A stretch of 64,000 nucleotides of DNA, taken from positions 70,271 through 134,270 of the forward strand of contig NZ_CP118754.2 in the NCBI RefSeq assembly GCF_034480035.2, given 5' to 3'. The notes beneath the pieces were generated by a model. That model was given only the letters and a program-made list of their open reading frames with translations, was not told where the DNA came from and did no database searches. The position numbers were made by a program, and so were the translations under genes. This DNA is from Methanosphaera sp. ISO3-F5 (GTDB taxonomy: Archaea; Methanobacteriota; Methanobacteria; Methanobacteriales; Methanobacteriaceae). Below, piece by piece: positions 49,868 to 58,631 of this stretch (position 1 is the stretch's first letter; the number at the start of each line of letters is the position of its first letter).

Positions 49868-50432
49868 TATTGTGCTACACTTTTTTGCTTGTAGCACATT
49901 ACTATTTTTTAACAACAGAACAATAAAATGTGCCACAATTATAAAAAAGGCTACAAAATATTTGGTGAAAACTTCTCGGTATCTTTTGTGCTACATATAT
50001 GTTGTGTGCTACATTATAATTGTCTGTTCCACATTTTTTCGTGTGTGCTACAATATCTGTAAATGTGCTACTCTTTGGTTTTGTGCTACATTTTTAATAT
50101 TTGTGCTACTTTATATTTTTGTGCTACAATTTTGGATTTGAGGCTACCTTTTTTTATTGTGCTACATTAATGATTTTTTGTTCCACATTTATATTTTGTG
50201 CTACATTTTTCATGAATGTGCCACCATTAGTTTTTGTGCTACATTTTTAGTATTTGTTCCACATATTTTTAATCGTAGCACAATATCTGTAAACGAATAA
50301 TTGTAGAACAATTATTTTTTGTGGCACACCATGGGTTTCTAAAGAATTATGAAAAATTAACTTTTGTGCTACAATATTTTTTCGTAGCCTGTTTATGTGA
50401 TAATAAAATGTAGCACAACATGCTATCGTAGC
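49868..50432. repeat. TGTNNNACA motif array, highly regular right array
   Basis: About 24 motif copies, mainly TGTGCTACA on the plus strand, opposite to the left arrays. From 49987 to 50282 sixteen consecutive positions follow each other every 18-21 bp: 49987, 50005, 50025, 50044, 50064, 50082, 50102, 50120, 50140, 50158, 50179, 50197, 50217, 50235, 50255 and 50274. TGTTCCACA replaces the main form at intervals. Spacers are AT-rich and not conserved. No palindromic CRISPR-type repeat and no cas gene is present. Confidence 0.92.
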
Positions 50433-50778
50433 ACATTATGGTTATGTTTAACTTTCAGCAAAATACATAATAACAGATAAAGTAATTATATTCAGCAATT
50501 CACAGTTACTCATTAATAATTAATCTGTAAAATAAATTCGGTTAAGATAATAAGATCTATATTTGTTAAAAAAAATGTGATAGTTGATTAAGGAAAAAAA
50601 TAAACCAAATCATACTATAATATCTTTACAATTATTGGCAATAATTACTGTGGCTAATTTACTTATACGTATGATGATGGAATTAAGGTATACTTATTGT
50701 TTATTTAATATAAATTCTTTTTATTTAAAATTAGATTTTAATATGAATAGGAGGAAAAAGGGGGTGGTGGTTAATGGT
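50433..50778. other. Intergenic region, no gene seen
   Basis: AT-rich sequence between the motif array and the end of the TelA-like gene. A possible short frame at 50584 lacks a ribosome binding site and overlaps the TelA-like gene antisense. Confidence 0.4.
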
Positions 50779-51909
50779 TTAATCTTTTGTATTTATTTTA
50801 TCTATTGCTTTTTGTCCTTCTATGGCAATATTGCTGAAAGTGTTGATGGTTTCCTGCATCTTAGGAAGTGCTTCCTGTTTGAATGTGCTGATGTCTTCGA
50901 TAGCAGCTAATGCTTCATTGAATGAGGTTTGAAGAACTTCTGGTGATATGGCTGTTTCGGTACTTAATTTCTGTATCTGACTTCCCTGATCTCTTATTAT
51001 CCGTGTTGTTGAACTGATAATGTCTTCTGTTGTTGAGTTAAGCATGTTAATCTTGTCTAGTGCAATTTTCTGGTTGTATAATGAACTTGCCACCATGATT
51101 CCTGTTCTTAGTGCGGTGACTGTAACATTCTTAGCTCGGTCAATTCCTCTGATTAGTTCCTTGTTATTTCTTCTGACAACATTTAATGAGACTATTCCCT
51201 GTTGGTTTATGACGATCATCTGTTGCATGTCCATTATTCTCTGTCTGAGTGGGAATAATATTTCTTCACTTACTATGTCAATTTTTTCCTGTTCTATTCC
51301 CTTTATTTTTGCTTCTTCTATTTGTGCTTCAATTGATGCATCCATTTGTTTTCCTAATTCTATATCTGTCATTAATTTTTTTGTCACTTCTCTTAGGTTG
51401 GATTCTTCTGATAAGAGGGTGACATTATCATTTTTTAATACTCGGTTGCTCTGGTCTAATGATTTGATAATATTGGCTATGACTGTTTCTGCTGTTTCAT
51501 ATTTTTCGAAGTATTTTTTCACTGGGTCAAAGAATTTGCTCATTATTCCATTGTTAGCCCAATCGACAGCTGATGGATCTAATTCTTTTACCTGTTTGTT
51601 TAGTTCTAATAGTTTGTCGCTAACATTTTTTGATTCGGTACCGCCGTGGCTGTAATTTTTTAGCTGAGTGTTTAGTAATGCCTGGTTTTTTTCTGTGGAT
51701 TTTTTGATTGGTTCTGATCCAAAGTTTTCTATTGATTTTATTATACTTTCTCTTTCATTAATGTCTTCTATGTCCATTTCAAATATTGCGACTGCATTAT
51801 TATCTGCTTGTGTCCTTATTTTTTCTGTTGGTAATTTGGATTTTTCTTCTTCTAATGTTTTTTCTACATCTTCTTCTATATCATCTATATCTAATGAGAA
51901 TTCTGCCAT
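50779..51909 (-). CDS. TelA-like (toxic anion resistance) family protein
   Basis: About 376 residues from the ATG at 51909, which has AGGTGAG five bases upstream; a GTG at 51918 is possible. The helical TelA core is recognisable from ALLNTQLKNYSHGGTESK-like start, LKNDNVTLLSEESNLREVTKK near 160 and SLNVVRRNNKELIRGIDRAKNVT to TALRTGIMVASSLYNQKIAL. TelA homologues contribute to tellurite, phage or antimicrobial peptide tolerance and probably to membrane or polymer stress; the mechanism is unclear. It directly follows the XpaC-like gene, the arrangement also found in Firmicutes. Confidence 0.82.
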   Translation of the reverse strand: MAEFSLDIDDIEEDVEKTLEEEKSKLPTEKIRTQADNNAVAIFEMDIEDINERESIIKSIENFGSEPIKKSTEKNQALLNTQLKNYSHGGTESKNVSDKLLELNKQVKELDPSAVDWANNGIMSKFFDPVKKYFEKYETAETVIANIIKSLDQSNRVLKNDNVTLLSEESNLREVTKKLMTDIELGKQMDASIEAQIEEAKIKGIEQEKIDIVSEEILFPLRQRIMDMQQMIVINQQGIVSLNVVRRNNKELIRGIDRAKNVTVTALRTGIMVASSLYNQKIALDKINMLNSTTEDIISSTTRIIRDQGSQIQKLSTETAISPEVLQTSFNEALAAIEDISTFKQEALPKMQETINTFSNIAIEGQKAIDKINTKD

Positions 51910-51924
51910 TATACTCACCTTTTT

Positions 51925-53157
51925 TTATTCATATTTGTTTATATCGTTAATTAAGTTTTCCATATCATCTACTAAGTTTTTAATATTTTCGTCAGATTTA
52001 TCGTCTTCATGGATGTTAAGTATTAATTCTACTGTTAGTTTTTCCATTTCTTCATTTATTGAATTTATATTGTTTATTCTTTCAATTAGTTCTTCTTCTA
52101 CTTGTTGTGATGGTTCTGATGTGTAATTTATTAGGTCTAGGCCTGAATTGTATAGGTTGTATACGTTTTCGTGTGAATTATCTACTACGCTTAGGAAGCG
52201 GTTGCTTGTCAGATTGCCTGTGCCGAAGTGTTCTTTTATTAATTCTCTGACCTTTTTTTCCTTTGAGTCAAATATTTTCTTCAAGTCGTTTAATTGGTTT
52301 TCATAATAGTTTCCTACATCTTTGTCTAATTTTTTGTTGTGTCCTGTGATGTTTATTTGTGGATTATCCACGTGGTGATGGAATTCATCACAATCGTAAT
52401 TGAATGATATCATGCTCATTCCTGATAGTATTAGGGAGGATATTCCTAATCCTATTACTAGGCCAAGACTGCGTATGGTGAATGGCAGGATATTTAATAG
52501 TATTATTAGTATTATCCAGATTAGTTCAAAAATGTATCCGGTAATCTGGTATGGCCTTGAATATTTATTACCGTAATAAATAAAAGCAACACCATTCAGG
52601 AATGGTATGAATGATGAAATAAACATTATTAAACTAAGAAATTTATGGTTCAGTTTTTTATAGTTGCTTCTATTTAGGATTATTTTGTATTCTGAAATTA
52701 TCATCACTGATCGGACTATGGATATGATGAGTGATAGAAATACTAAGCTAAATGTTAAAGCTGAAGGTCCCATGATTAGGTGGAATATTATTGGTATTTC
52801 ATATATTAATCCTTCTATAATCCAGCTTTTCTTAGATGTTTTTTTACCGGCTAAAAAGATTCCGAAACCGTTAATAAAAGGTATGAATGAAAAAATTACC
52901 CATAAGAGATTAAATATTTTGTTTCCATCATTTCGTGGGGTTGGCCTGTTTGGAATATCTGATTTTTCCGTGGTGCTGTTATTGTCTGTTTTTATGGTAG
53001 AGCCAACAACATCATATATTTTACTGTTATTTAAATCTATGTTGAAGCGTTGGTTCAGAATATCTGTAATAACGTTGGTATTAAACCTTGTGCCGCATAT
53101 GGGACAAACATTATCAGAATCTTCACAATCATATCCACATTTAAGACATTTCTTCAT
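51925..53157 (-). CDS. Zinc-ribbon membrane protein with XpaC-like C-terminus
   Basis: 410 residues. A zinc ribbon with C4, C7, C18 and C21 opens the protein. Residues about 80-250 contain six or so hydrophobic segments. The C-terminal ~140 residues are helical (YYENQLNDLKKIFDSKEKKV onward) and resemble XpaC-type proteins that accompany TelA. GGGGTGAG precedes the ATG. The stop lies 15 bp before the TelA-like start, so they form one operon. The zinc ribbon fused to membrane segments is an archaeal-looking variation. Confidence 0.7.
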   Translation of the reverse strand: MKKCLKCGYDCEDSDNVCPICGTRFNTNVITDILNQRFNIDLNNSKIYDVVGSTIKTDNNSTTEKSDIPNRPTPRNDGNKIFNLLWVIFSFIPFINGFGIFLAGKKTSKKSWIIEGLIYEIPIIFHLIMGPSALTFSLVFLSLIISIVRSVMIISEYKIILNRSNYKKLNHKFLSLIMFISSFIPFLNGVAFIYYGNKYSRPYQITGYIFELIWIILIILLNILPFTIRSLGLVIGLGISSLILSGMSMISFNYDCDEFHHHVDNPQINITGHNKKLDKDVGNYYENQLNDLKKIFDSKEKKVRELIKEHFGTGNLTSNRFLSVVDNSHENVYNLYNSGLDLINYTSEPSQQVEEELIERINNINSINEEMEKLTVELILNIHEDDKSDENIKNLVDDMENLINDINKYE

Positions 53158-53540
53158 CTACTCACCCCGTTACATTTATTATCCTTACTTCCATTTTTAT
53201 AATTTGTAAGTATATAAAACTTTTAGAGATTCTATGATATATTGTATGGCTATGCTAGGGGCTTGTTATTATTGAATAATAATTATTTACATGTAAAGTT
53301 TATGTGTAGTAAAATATGGGATAATATAGGTGGTGTTATTTTCTATACAAAAATGGAAAATAGTATAATAATGATAATATTCTTACCCTATGATTATAAA
53401 TTGTCTGTTATTGGTTGGATAAATAAATATAACCTTTATATTTATCCTGAACAATGATTATATTTTATAACAAAAAATTAGTAATATTAATATATATTGA
53501 AGTAATAAAATAATAATTGGTGAAAATCAAAAAAAATATT
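53158..53540. other. Intergenic region, no gene seen
   Basis: AT-rich, between divergent genes. A TTG-initiated frame at 53242 has no ribosome binding site and no recognisable features. Confidence 0.4.
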
Positions 53541-53915
53541 ATGAAATACACAATCAAAATTCAAAAAAACAGATCGATCCACCTGCCACTAAAAATCAGA
53601 AACAAAATAAAAACTGAAGAATTAAACAAGGTAGAATGGACACTAAGCCACAACAACAACACAATACAAATAAAATTCATAAAAGAAACTAAAACACCAC
53701 CAGATAAAATATCAGGAAACACCCAGAAAATATACAGAAACATATACACACAATCAACAATAAAAGTACCAAACATAATCTACAACCATCTAAACTGTAA
53801 AACACTAGACTATATCATTCTAGAAATAAAAGACAAGCACATACACGTAAACACACAAAAAAGAACCCAACTAGCAGAAATATCAGCACTAATAAAAAAC
53901 AAGGAGAAAAAATAA
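53541..53915 (+). CDS. Tandem AbrB-like protein, putative antitoxin
   Basis: About 124 residues from ATG 53541. Two segments resemble AbrB-like hairpins: YTIKIQKNRSIHLPLKIRNK at the start and STIKVPNIIYNHLNCKTLDY near residue 80. Its TAA shares a base with the ATG of the PIN-domain gene, so the two are translationally coupled in antitoxin-first order. The two-domain layout matches the orphan protein at 40070. No clear ribosome binding site lies at the right distance; GGTGA is 17 bases upstream. Confidence 0.65.
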   Translation: MKYTIKIQKNRSIHLPLKIRNKIKTEELNKVEWTLSHNNNTIQIKFIKETKTPPDKISGNTQKIYRNIYTQSTIKVPNIIYNHLNCKTLDYIILEIKDKHIHVNTQKRTQLAEISALIKNKEKK

Positions 53916-54355
53916 TGCTTAAAATAATAATAAACTATGACTTCCTAGAAGCACTAATATTCGAAGAAAACAAAAACCACGAAACAGCCAACAAAATAGC
54001 AAACACAATACAAAAAGATCATTTCCTATACATACCATGCCATGTTCTATTTAACATAATGAAAAAATTAGACAAATACGACCATGAAACAAACATCAAA
54101 TTTCTAGAAAATATCCAAATGACTACAAGAATCGACTACCAAAACAACAAACAAATATTCCAGAGCGCATATGAACTATACAAATCAAACAACTCATTAA
54201 CACTACTAGATTGCATAACAATCAAATACATGCAATCAAAACAAATAAAACACATAATATCATTCAACCAACAATTCGACCAAATAAAAAAAATAAAACG
54301 ATTATATAAACTAGATGAATATAACCCAAAACGCTTAAACTTCAACACGTACTAA
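53915..54355 (+). CDS. PIN-domain protein, divergent VapC-like toxin
   Basis: 146 residues. The PIN fold is suggested by IIINYDFLEALIFEENKNHE, NNSLTLLDCITIKYMQSKQ and KHIISFNQQFDQIKKIKRL. These correspond to the usual first Asp strand, the DA-x-hydrophobic helix and the TFD motif. The TFD aspartate is Asn here (SFNQQFD), and the first metal-binding Asp is shifted (INYD), so nuclease activity is uncertain. It is paired with the AbrB-like gene upstream, as in vapBC modules. Codon use is like the AT-rich surroundings. Confidence 0.65.
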   Translation: MLKIIINYDFLEALIFEENKNHETANKIANTIQKDHFLYIPCHVLFNIMKKLDKYDHETNIKFLENIQMTTRIDYQNNKQIFQSAYELYKSNNSLTLLDCITIKYMQSKQIKHIISFNQQFDQIKKIKRLYKLDEYNPKRLNFNTY

Positions 54356-54383
54356 AAAAAATCAATAATTAATATTATAATAT

Positions 54384-54522
54384 GCTGGTAGTAACTTGGA
54401 TGAAACCCTGGAAAAATATGGGGAGGGGATTGGAAGTTTATTAATCTATTCAATGATTAATTACGTATAATCGTCCTGAAGAAGAAATTCATAATCAGGA
54501 GGAACATATTAAAGAAAATTAA
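54384..54522 (+). pseudogene. Possible decayed ORF of unknown origin
   Basis: Two short frames overlap. The first reads AGSNLDETLEKYGEGIGSLL to a stop at 54470, the second YNRPEEEIHNQEEHIKEN to a stop at 54522. Their composition looks protein-like, but there is no start and no recognised family. The rest of the gap up to 54705 contains only the promoter of the next gene. Confidence 0.3.
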
Positions 54523-54705
54523 AATACTCTTGAAATGTTTTTTCCGTCTTCCATCATTATTTTTTTTTAAACTCTTTTTTAGTATTTGTTATCTATTAAT
54601 TTTTCCGTGGTTTTGTATCGTTTTTTAAGGTAGCAATTATATTGGAACACATATAAATATTTCTTAACATAATAGTTATATTATGAAAGAGTTAGGAGAC
54701 TGGTT

Positions 54706-55873
54706 ATGAAACATGAAAATATAATAATATATATAATGATGCTTGGAACATTCGGAGTATTAAGCACAGAAATGGGAGTAGTTGGAATACTTCCCCAAAT
54801 ATCACAGTACTTTAACGTTGACATTACACAAGCAGGATTATTTGTAAGCCTATTTGCCCTAACAATAGCAATATGCGGAATATTCATGCCACTAGTATTT
54901 TCAAAATTCGACCGTAAAAAAAAGCTTCATACTAGTTCTAACAGTGTTCACAATTTTTTCAATAACCAGCGCATTCGTAACAGATTTCAACATAGCACTA
55001 ATATGCAGAATAATACCAGCAATATTTCACCCAATATACTGTGGTCTAGCATTAACTGTAGCAGCCGAAATTGTTGAACCAGAAAAAGCACAAGATGCAG
55101 TAAGTAAAGTCATTATGGGCGTCTCAGCAGGGATGATAATTGGTGTTCCAATAACAACATTTATTGCAACAACTCTAGGATACCAGTATGCTATGCTATG
55201 GTTCAGTCTAGTGACATTCATAGCTTTAATTGCAACAATAATCTTTTTCCCAAGTCTTCCAGGAAAAAAACAATCCTATGGAAACCAGGTGAAAGTAGCA
55301 ACCACAGGAGTATTTATAATATCAGTATTAGGAGTAATATTCTTAAATGGAGGACTGTATACAGCATATGCATATATCTCAGAATTTTTAAATATGATAA
55401 CTCATATTTTAGGATTTGAATTAAGCATAGTATTGTTTATATATGGTATAGCTTCAATTATTGGAAATTGGCTTGGAGCCAAATTATTAAACAGTAACAG
55501 CAAAAAAACAGCACTGATCTTTCCAATAGTTTTTTCAATATTAATGATAGGATTATTTATATTCAGCAGAGCTAAACTACCAGTAATAATCTTAATGTTT
55601 GCATGGGGAATTCTTGCAGGTATAGCTAACGATATTTCACAATACTGGATGGTATCAGCAGCACCTGAAGCACCAGAATTTGCAAACGGAATATTCTTAA
55701 GCATGGGAAATGTTGGAGTTACTTTAGGTACCACGATTGCCGGAGCAGTAGTTGCAGGAATGGGAGTTCAGTATGTAATGATTGCTGCAATTATAGTAAT
55801 GATAATAGACTTAATACTCTTATTTACCAGAACATACAAATATCCTATTAAACAAATGGACAATTCCATATAA
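54706..55873 (+). pseudogene. MFS sugar/drug exporter (AraJ/YdhP-like), frameshifted
   Basis: Two frames together give a complete 12-helix MFS protein of about 388 residues. The start, GVLSTEMGVVGILPQISQYF, is typical of the DHA1 AraJ/YdhP group. At 54916-54923 a run of eight A residues shifts the frame; with seven, FDRKKSFILVLTVFTIFSI continues without interruption to the end. AGGAGACTGGTT precedes the ATG. Either a recent null mutation, slippage in the A-tract that can revert, or a sequencing error. Confidence 0.82.
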
Positions 55874-56055
55874 AGATTCAAAAACGTAAAAATCACAAAA
55901 AAAAGTTTTAAAAAATCAAAAATGATAATTAATTGAATAATAACTCACCATATTAATATCATTTTTTGATAAATTTTGCATTATATAATAATTTTTGGGG
56001 TTCTTAAGAATATAATATAATATGCTAACATAGACTAAATTATTAAAAGCAATCC

Positions 56056-56109
56056 TGTATTTTTACTTACACTACTTTTCCAGATAATTGAATCTTTATG
56101 GATAATTGT
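56056..56109. repeat. Copy of the recombinase-linked element beside hsdS
   Basis: ACACTACTTTTCCAG followed by an ATCTTTATGGATAAT-type block matches, at roughly three quarters of positions, sequences at 62949-63003 and 63577-63630 in the tandem repeats downstream of the recombinase. It lies immediately beyond the end of the hsdS fragment. Confidence 0.65.
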
Positions 56110-56113
56110 AAAC

Positions 56114-56470
56114 TTAATCAAAATTTATACCAGATACATCAATCTCACCAGACATTAACTTAGGTAATAATGTGTCCCGAAGTTTTGTAAGTTTTATATT
56201 CTCAAAACATATTCTTTCTTTGTCTTTTTGGATCCTATCCATAATATTTTCATATTTTATGAGAATATCTTTTTCTGGAATAATAATGTATTTTTCTAAA
56301 TCCTTTTTAGGTAATGCTAGAACTGTTGTACCAGTAGCTACACTTCCAACCATATAGTTATATCGGTATGTTAATAAGTTTTGGAACACATACTGTTTAG
56401 GTAATTTTAAATTACTTAATTTATACAAATGATGTGAAAATATTATTGTTTTTATAGAAAAATATAGCAT
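56114..56470 (-). pseudogene. hsdS: Type I restriction specificity subunit, C-terminal fragment
   Basis: 118 codons equal to the last quarter of an HsdS. YMVGSVATGTTVLALPKKDL is the end of a target-recognition domain. A conserved helix follows (KYENIMDRIQKDKERICFEN), then the family ending LRDTLLPKLMSGEIDVSG. No hsdM or hsdR and no first recognition domain are nearby. Orphan hsdS pieces often serve as donors in phase-variable type I systems driven by a tyrosine recombinase; one is encoded 5 kb away. Confidence 0.85.
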
Positions 56471-56800
56471 GACAAATATTAAAAAAACAAGACAATAGTT
56501 TCCCTAAACATTGTTTATAGAATAATGTTTTATGAAACTAAGCATTAAACACGAATAATAATACTAAAGAAATGATTAAAAATAAAAAAAGAAAACAAAA
56601 TAAATTGTACAAATAATAACAGATAATTACTACAATAAACAAATAACATTATTAAAAAACTGAAAAGTAATCATTACATGTATATACCTAATAATTAAAA
56701 AAGAATAGAAAGGATGATTATATGTAATGGTATGATGTTCTTATATTTTACCATTATTTTATTTTTGAAGGGTGTGTGGTTGAATTAGTAGTCTTGTTTT
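56471..56800. other. Intergenic region, no gene seen
   Basis: AT-rich sequence between the hsdS fragment and the DUF2207 gene. The missing 5' part of hsdS is not here in any frame. Confidence 0.4.
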
Positions 56801-58570
56801 TTAGAAGGTTCCTCCACCTCCGCCACCAAATCCTCCACTACCAGCCCTTCCAATTCCTGAAGTAGAAGTGTCTGTTCTTGATAATATATTGAATGAAGAT
56901 TGCATAACAGCAAGACCTCCATGATATGTGAAGGATACTGCATTGTTATTAAATGAATCATATTGTATTCTGTTTGTTTGGAAGTATTTTCTCATGTTTT
57001 TTGTTGCATTATCTGCGCATCCAAGTGCTGTGGCATATACTAGGTATCTTCCCCATACGTGTACTGATGATGGTGGTCTTTGGCTGATTAGACTGTAGTC
57101 TTTTATGTATCGTTCAAAGTTTTTCCATTTATGATATGTCTCTTTTCCCTGTGGTGTCCGTCTTCCAACAACAAATTTTGGAATAAAAAACAATAATATA
57201 GCAAATACCATCATAAGCATCATTAATACAGCCATTAATTCCAGAATGAACATTGATGGTATAAGTTTAAAGAATATTACAATAAATATAATTATTACTA
57301 TTAAAAAATACGTACGTCGTATTTTTTGTAAGACTTTCAATCCCTGATCATCAAAATATTTTTCAACATATGAATCGGGAATTTCCTCTTTGGCCTGTTT
57401 TATCCACGTGTTTCTGAAATTCTGGAATGCCATACGATCTGATCTTACTATATCTCCAAGGAATATGTCACCATTTACTGCATTGGATGATAAAAATCCT
57501 ATTATTATTTTTTCATGTTCTTTCAAGGTGGTTGTATCTTTATTGGTACATCTGATAATTGTATCATCATTGGAATACAATATTTTAAAGTAGTTTTTAT
57601 CTATTAGGTCAAGTATTGTTGCATACATTGCATCATTACCTATATTTTTAAGTTTTCCTCTTGTAATTGCATATACCTGTACTGGAGATTCATGTGTAGG
57701 AAGATCATACTCATACTTTGCATTATAATCTATTTTTGGTTCTCTGCCATACAATCCATAGATTCCTATTGGAATGATTGTGAGTATACTTAATGCTGTG
57801 AAGAAAAATGTTACTCTGATATTATCATAATATTTTCCTTGAGCATAATCATTGTTCTTGTCTTTTTTTTCTGAGTAATAATTTTGGTCTTGTTCTATGA
57901 GTTCTCTTGCATCACCTTTTATGTGTTGAGCATATATTGCATGTTTGAAATTGTCTTTAGGCATTATTAATCTCTGTTCAAATGATATGTGTGCACCAAT
58001 GTTTTCCAGTTTAGCAGTTAATGTATCCTCACTCGTCCACTGGCTTAAGATAACATTATCCTCGGGGTTGTTCCAGTATTTTACATATTCCTTAGTGTAT
58101 GGTATGTGAATGGTAGATTCCAGGTAATCTACACTTGTATTCCATTCACCACCCCAAGTCATATACTGCAATTCTGCTATATCATTATAAACTTTCAAAC
58201 CTTTATCTATTGTATACTTGTATGTTACTGATACCTTTGCATCGCGTGTTTTCTGTGTTTTAGCCCTATCACTGTAGAGCCATACCCTAAGCTTTGTACA
58301 ATTGCCATACCTTATTACCTCTAATTTATTATAGTATCCTGGAGTTTCTACTGAAATATTTCGTATTGTCTGATTTTGATTAAGTGGAATATCTCTGAAT
58401 ACTCCATTAACCCTTCCCTGAATATTATATATTATTTCTTCCATGATTACTGTTGAACCATCTTCTTTTACTGTGATATCCTTAATAACTGATGGTATGG
58501 TAAAATCACCTTCAGTTGCCAGAGATATGGGCATTAACATAAACAGTAAAATCAATGATAATACTAACAT
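56801..58570 (-). CDS. DUF2207 membrane protein, Gly-rich tail
   Basis: About 589 residues from ATG 58570 (AGGA just upstream; a TTG at 58603 would add 11 residues). Signal peptide MLVLSLILLFMLMPISLAT. The extracytoplasmic DUF2207 domain starts with IPSVIKDITVKEDGSTVIME and contains GVFRDIPL. A membrane helix at about 255-280 is followed by GREPKIDYNAKYEYDLPTHE, then two close helices near 430-475 and an alpha-helical region. The end is GSGGFGGGGGGTF. YciQ-like proteins of this family have no settled role. It is a tandem paralogue of the next gene. Confidence 0.85.
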   Translation of the reverse strand: MLVLSLILLFMLMPISLATEGDFTIPSVIKDITVKEDGSTVIMEEIIYNIQGRVNGVFRDIPLNQNQTIRNISVETPGYYNKLEVIRYGNCTKLRVWLYSDRAKTQKTRDAKVSVTYKYTIDKGLKVYNDIAELQYMTWGGEWNTSVDYLESTIHIPYTKEYVKYWNNPEDNVILSQWTSEDTLTAKLENIGAHISFEQRLIMPKDNFKHAIYAQHIKGDARELIEQDQNYYSEKKDKNNDYAQGKYYDNIRVTFFFTALSILTIIPIGIYGLYGREPKIDYNAKYEYDLPTHESPVQVYAITRGKLKNIGNDAMYATILDLIDKNYFKILYSNDDTIIRCTNKDTTTLKEHEKIIIGFLSSNAVNGDIFLGDIVRSDRMAFQNFRNTWIKQAKEEIPDSYVEKYFDDQGLKVLQKIRRTYFLIVIIIFIVIFFKLIPSMFILELMAVLMMLMMVFAILLFFIPKFVVGRRTPQGKETYHKWKNFERYIKDYSLISQRPPSSVHVWGRYLVYATALGCADNATKNMRKYFQTNRIQYDSFNNNAVSFTYHGGLAVMQSSFNILSRTDTSTSGIGRAGSGGFGGGGGGTF

Positions 58571-58631
58571 TTTTCCTGCATTTATACTAACACACTCTCC
58601 CAACTATTGTAATTTTGAGGAGGATTTTTTT

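Noticed and set aside
49872-50141. Open frame of 89 codons inside the right motif array
   Set aside because: The sequence is a translation of the TGTGCTACA repeats (recurring Cys-Ala-Thr or Cys-Tyr), with no ribosome binding site or protein-like composition.
49987-50282. CRISPR array
   Set aside because: The repeated part is only 9 bp, spacers are about 10 bp and AT-only, orientation varies and no cas gene is present.
50584-50910. Plus-strand frame of 108 codons
   Set aside because: No ribosome binding site, and its second half runs antisense through the well supported TelA-like gene.
53242-53457. Plus-strand frame of 71 codons
   Set aside because: TTG start without ribosome binding site, composition of random AT-rich sequence, no recognisable domain.
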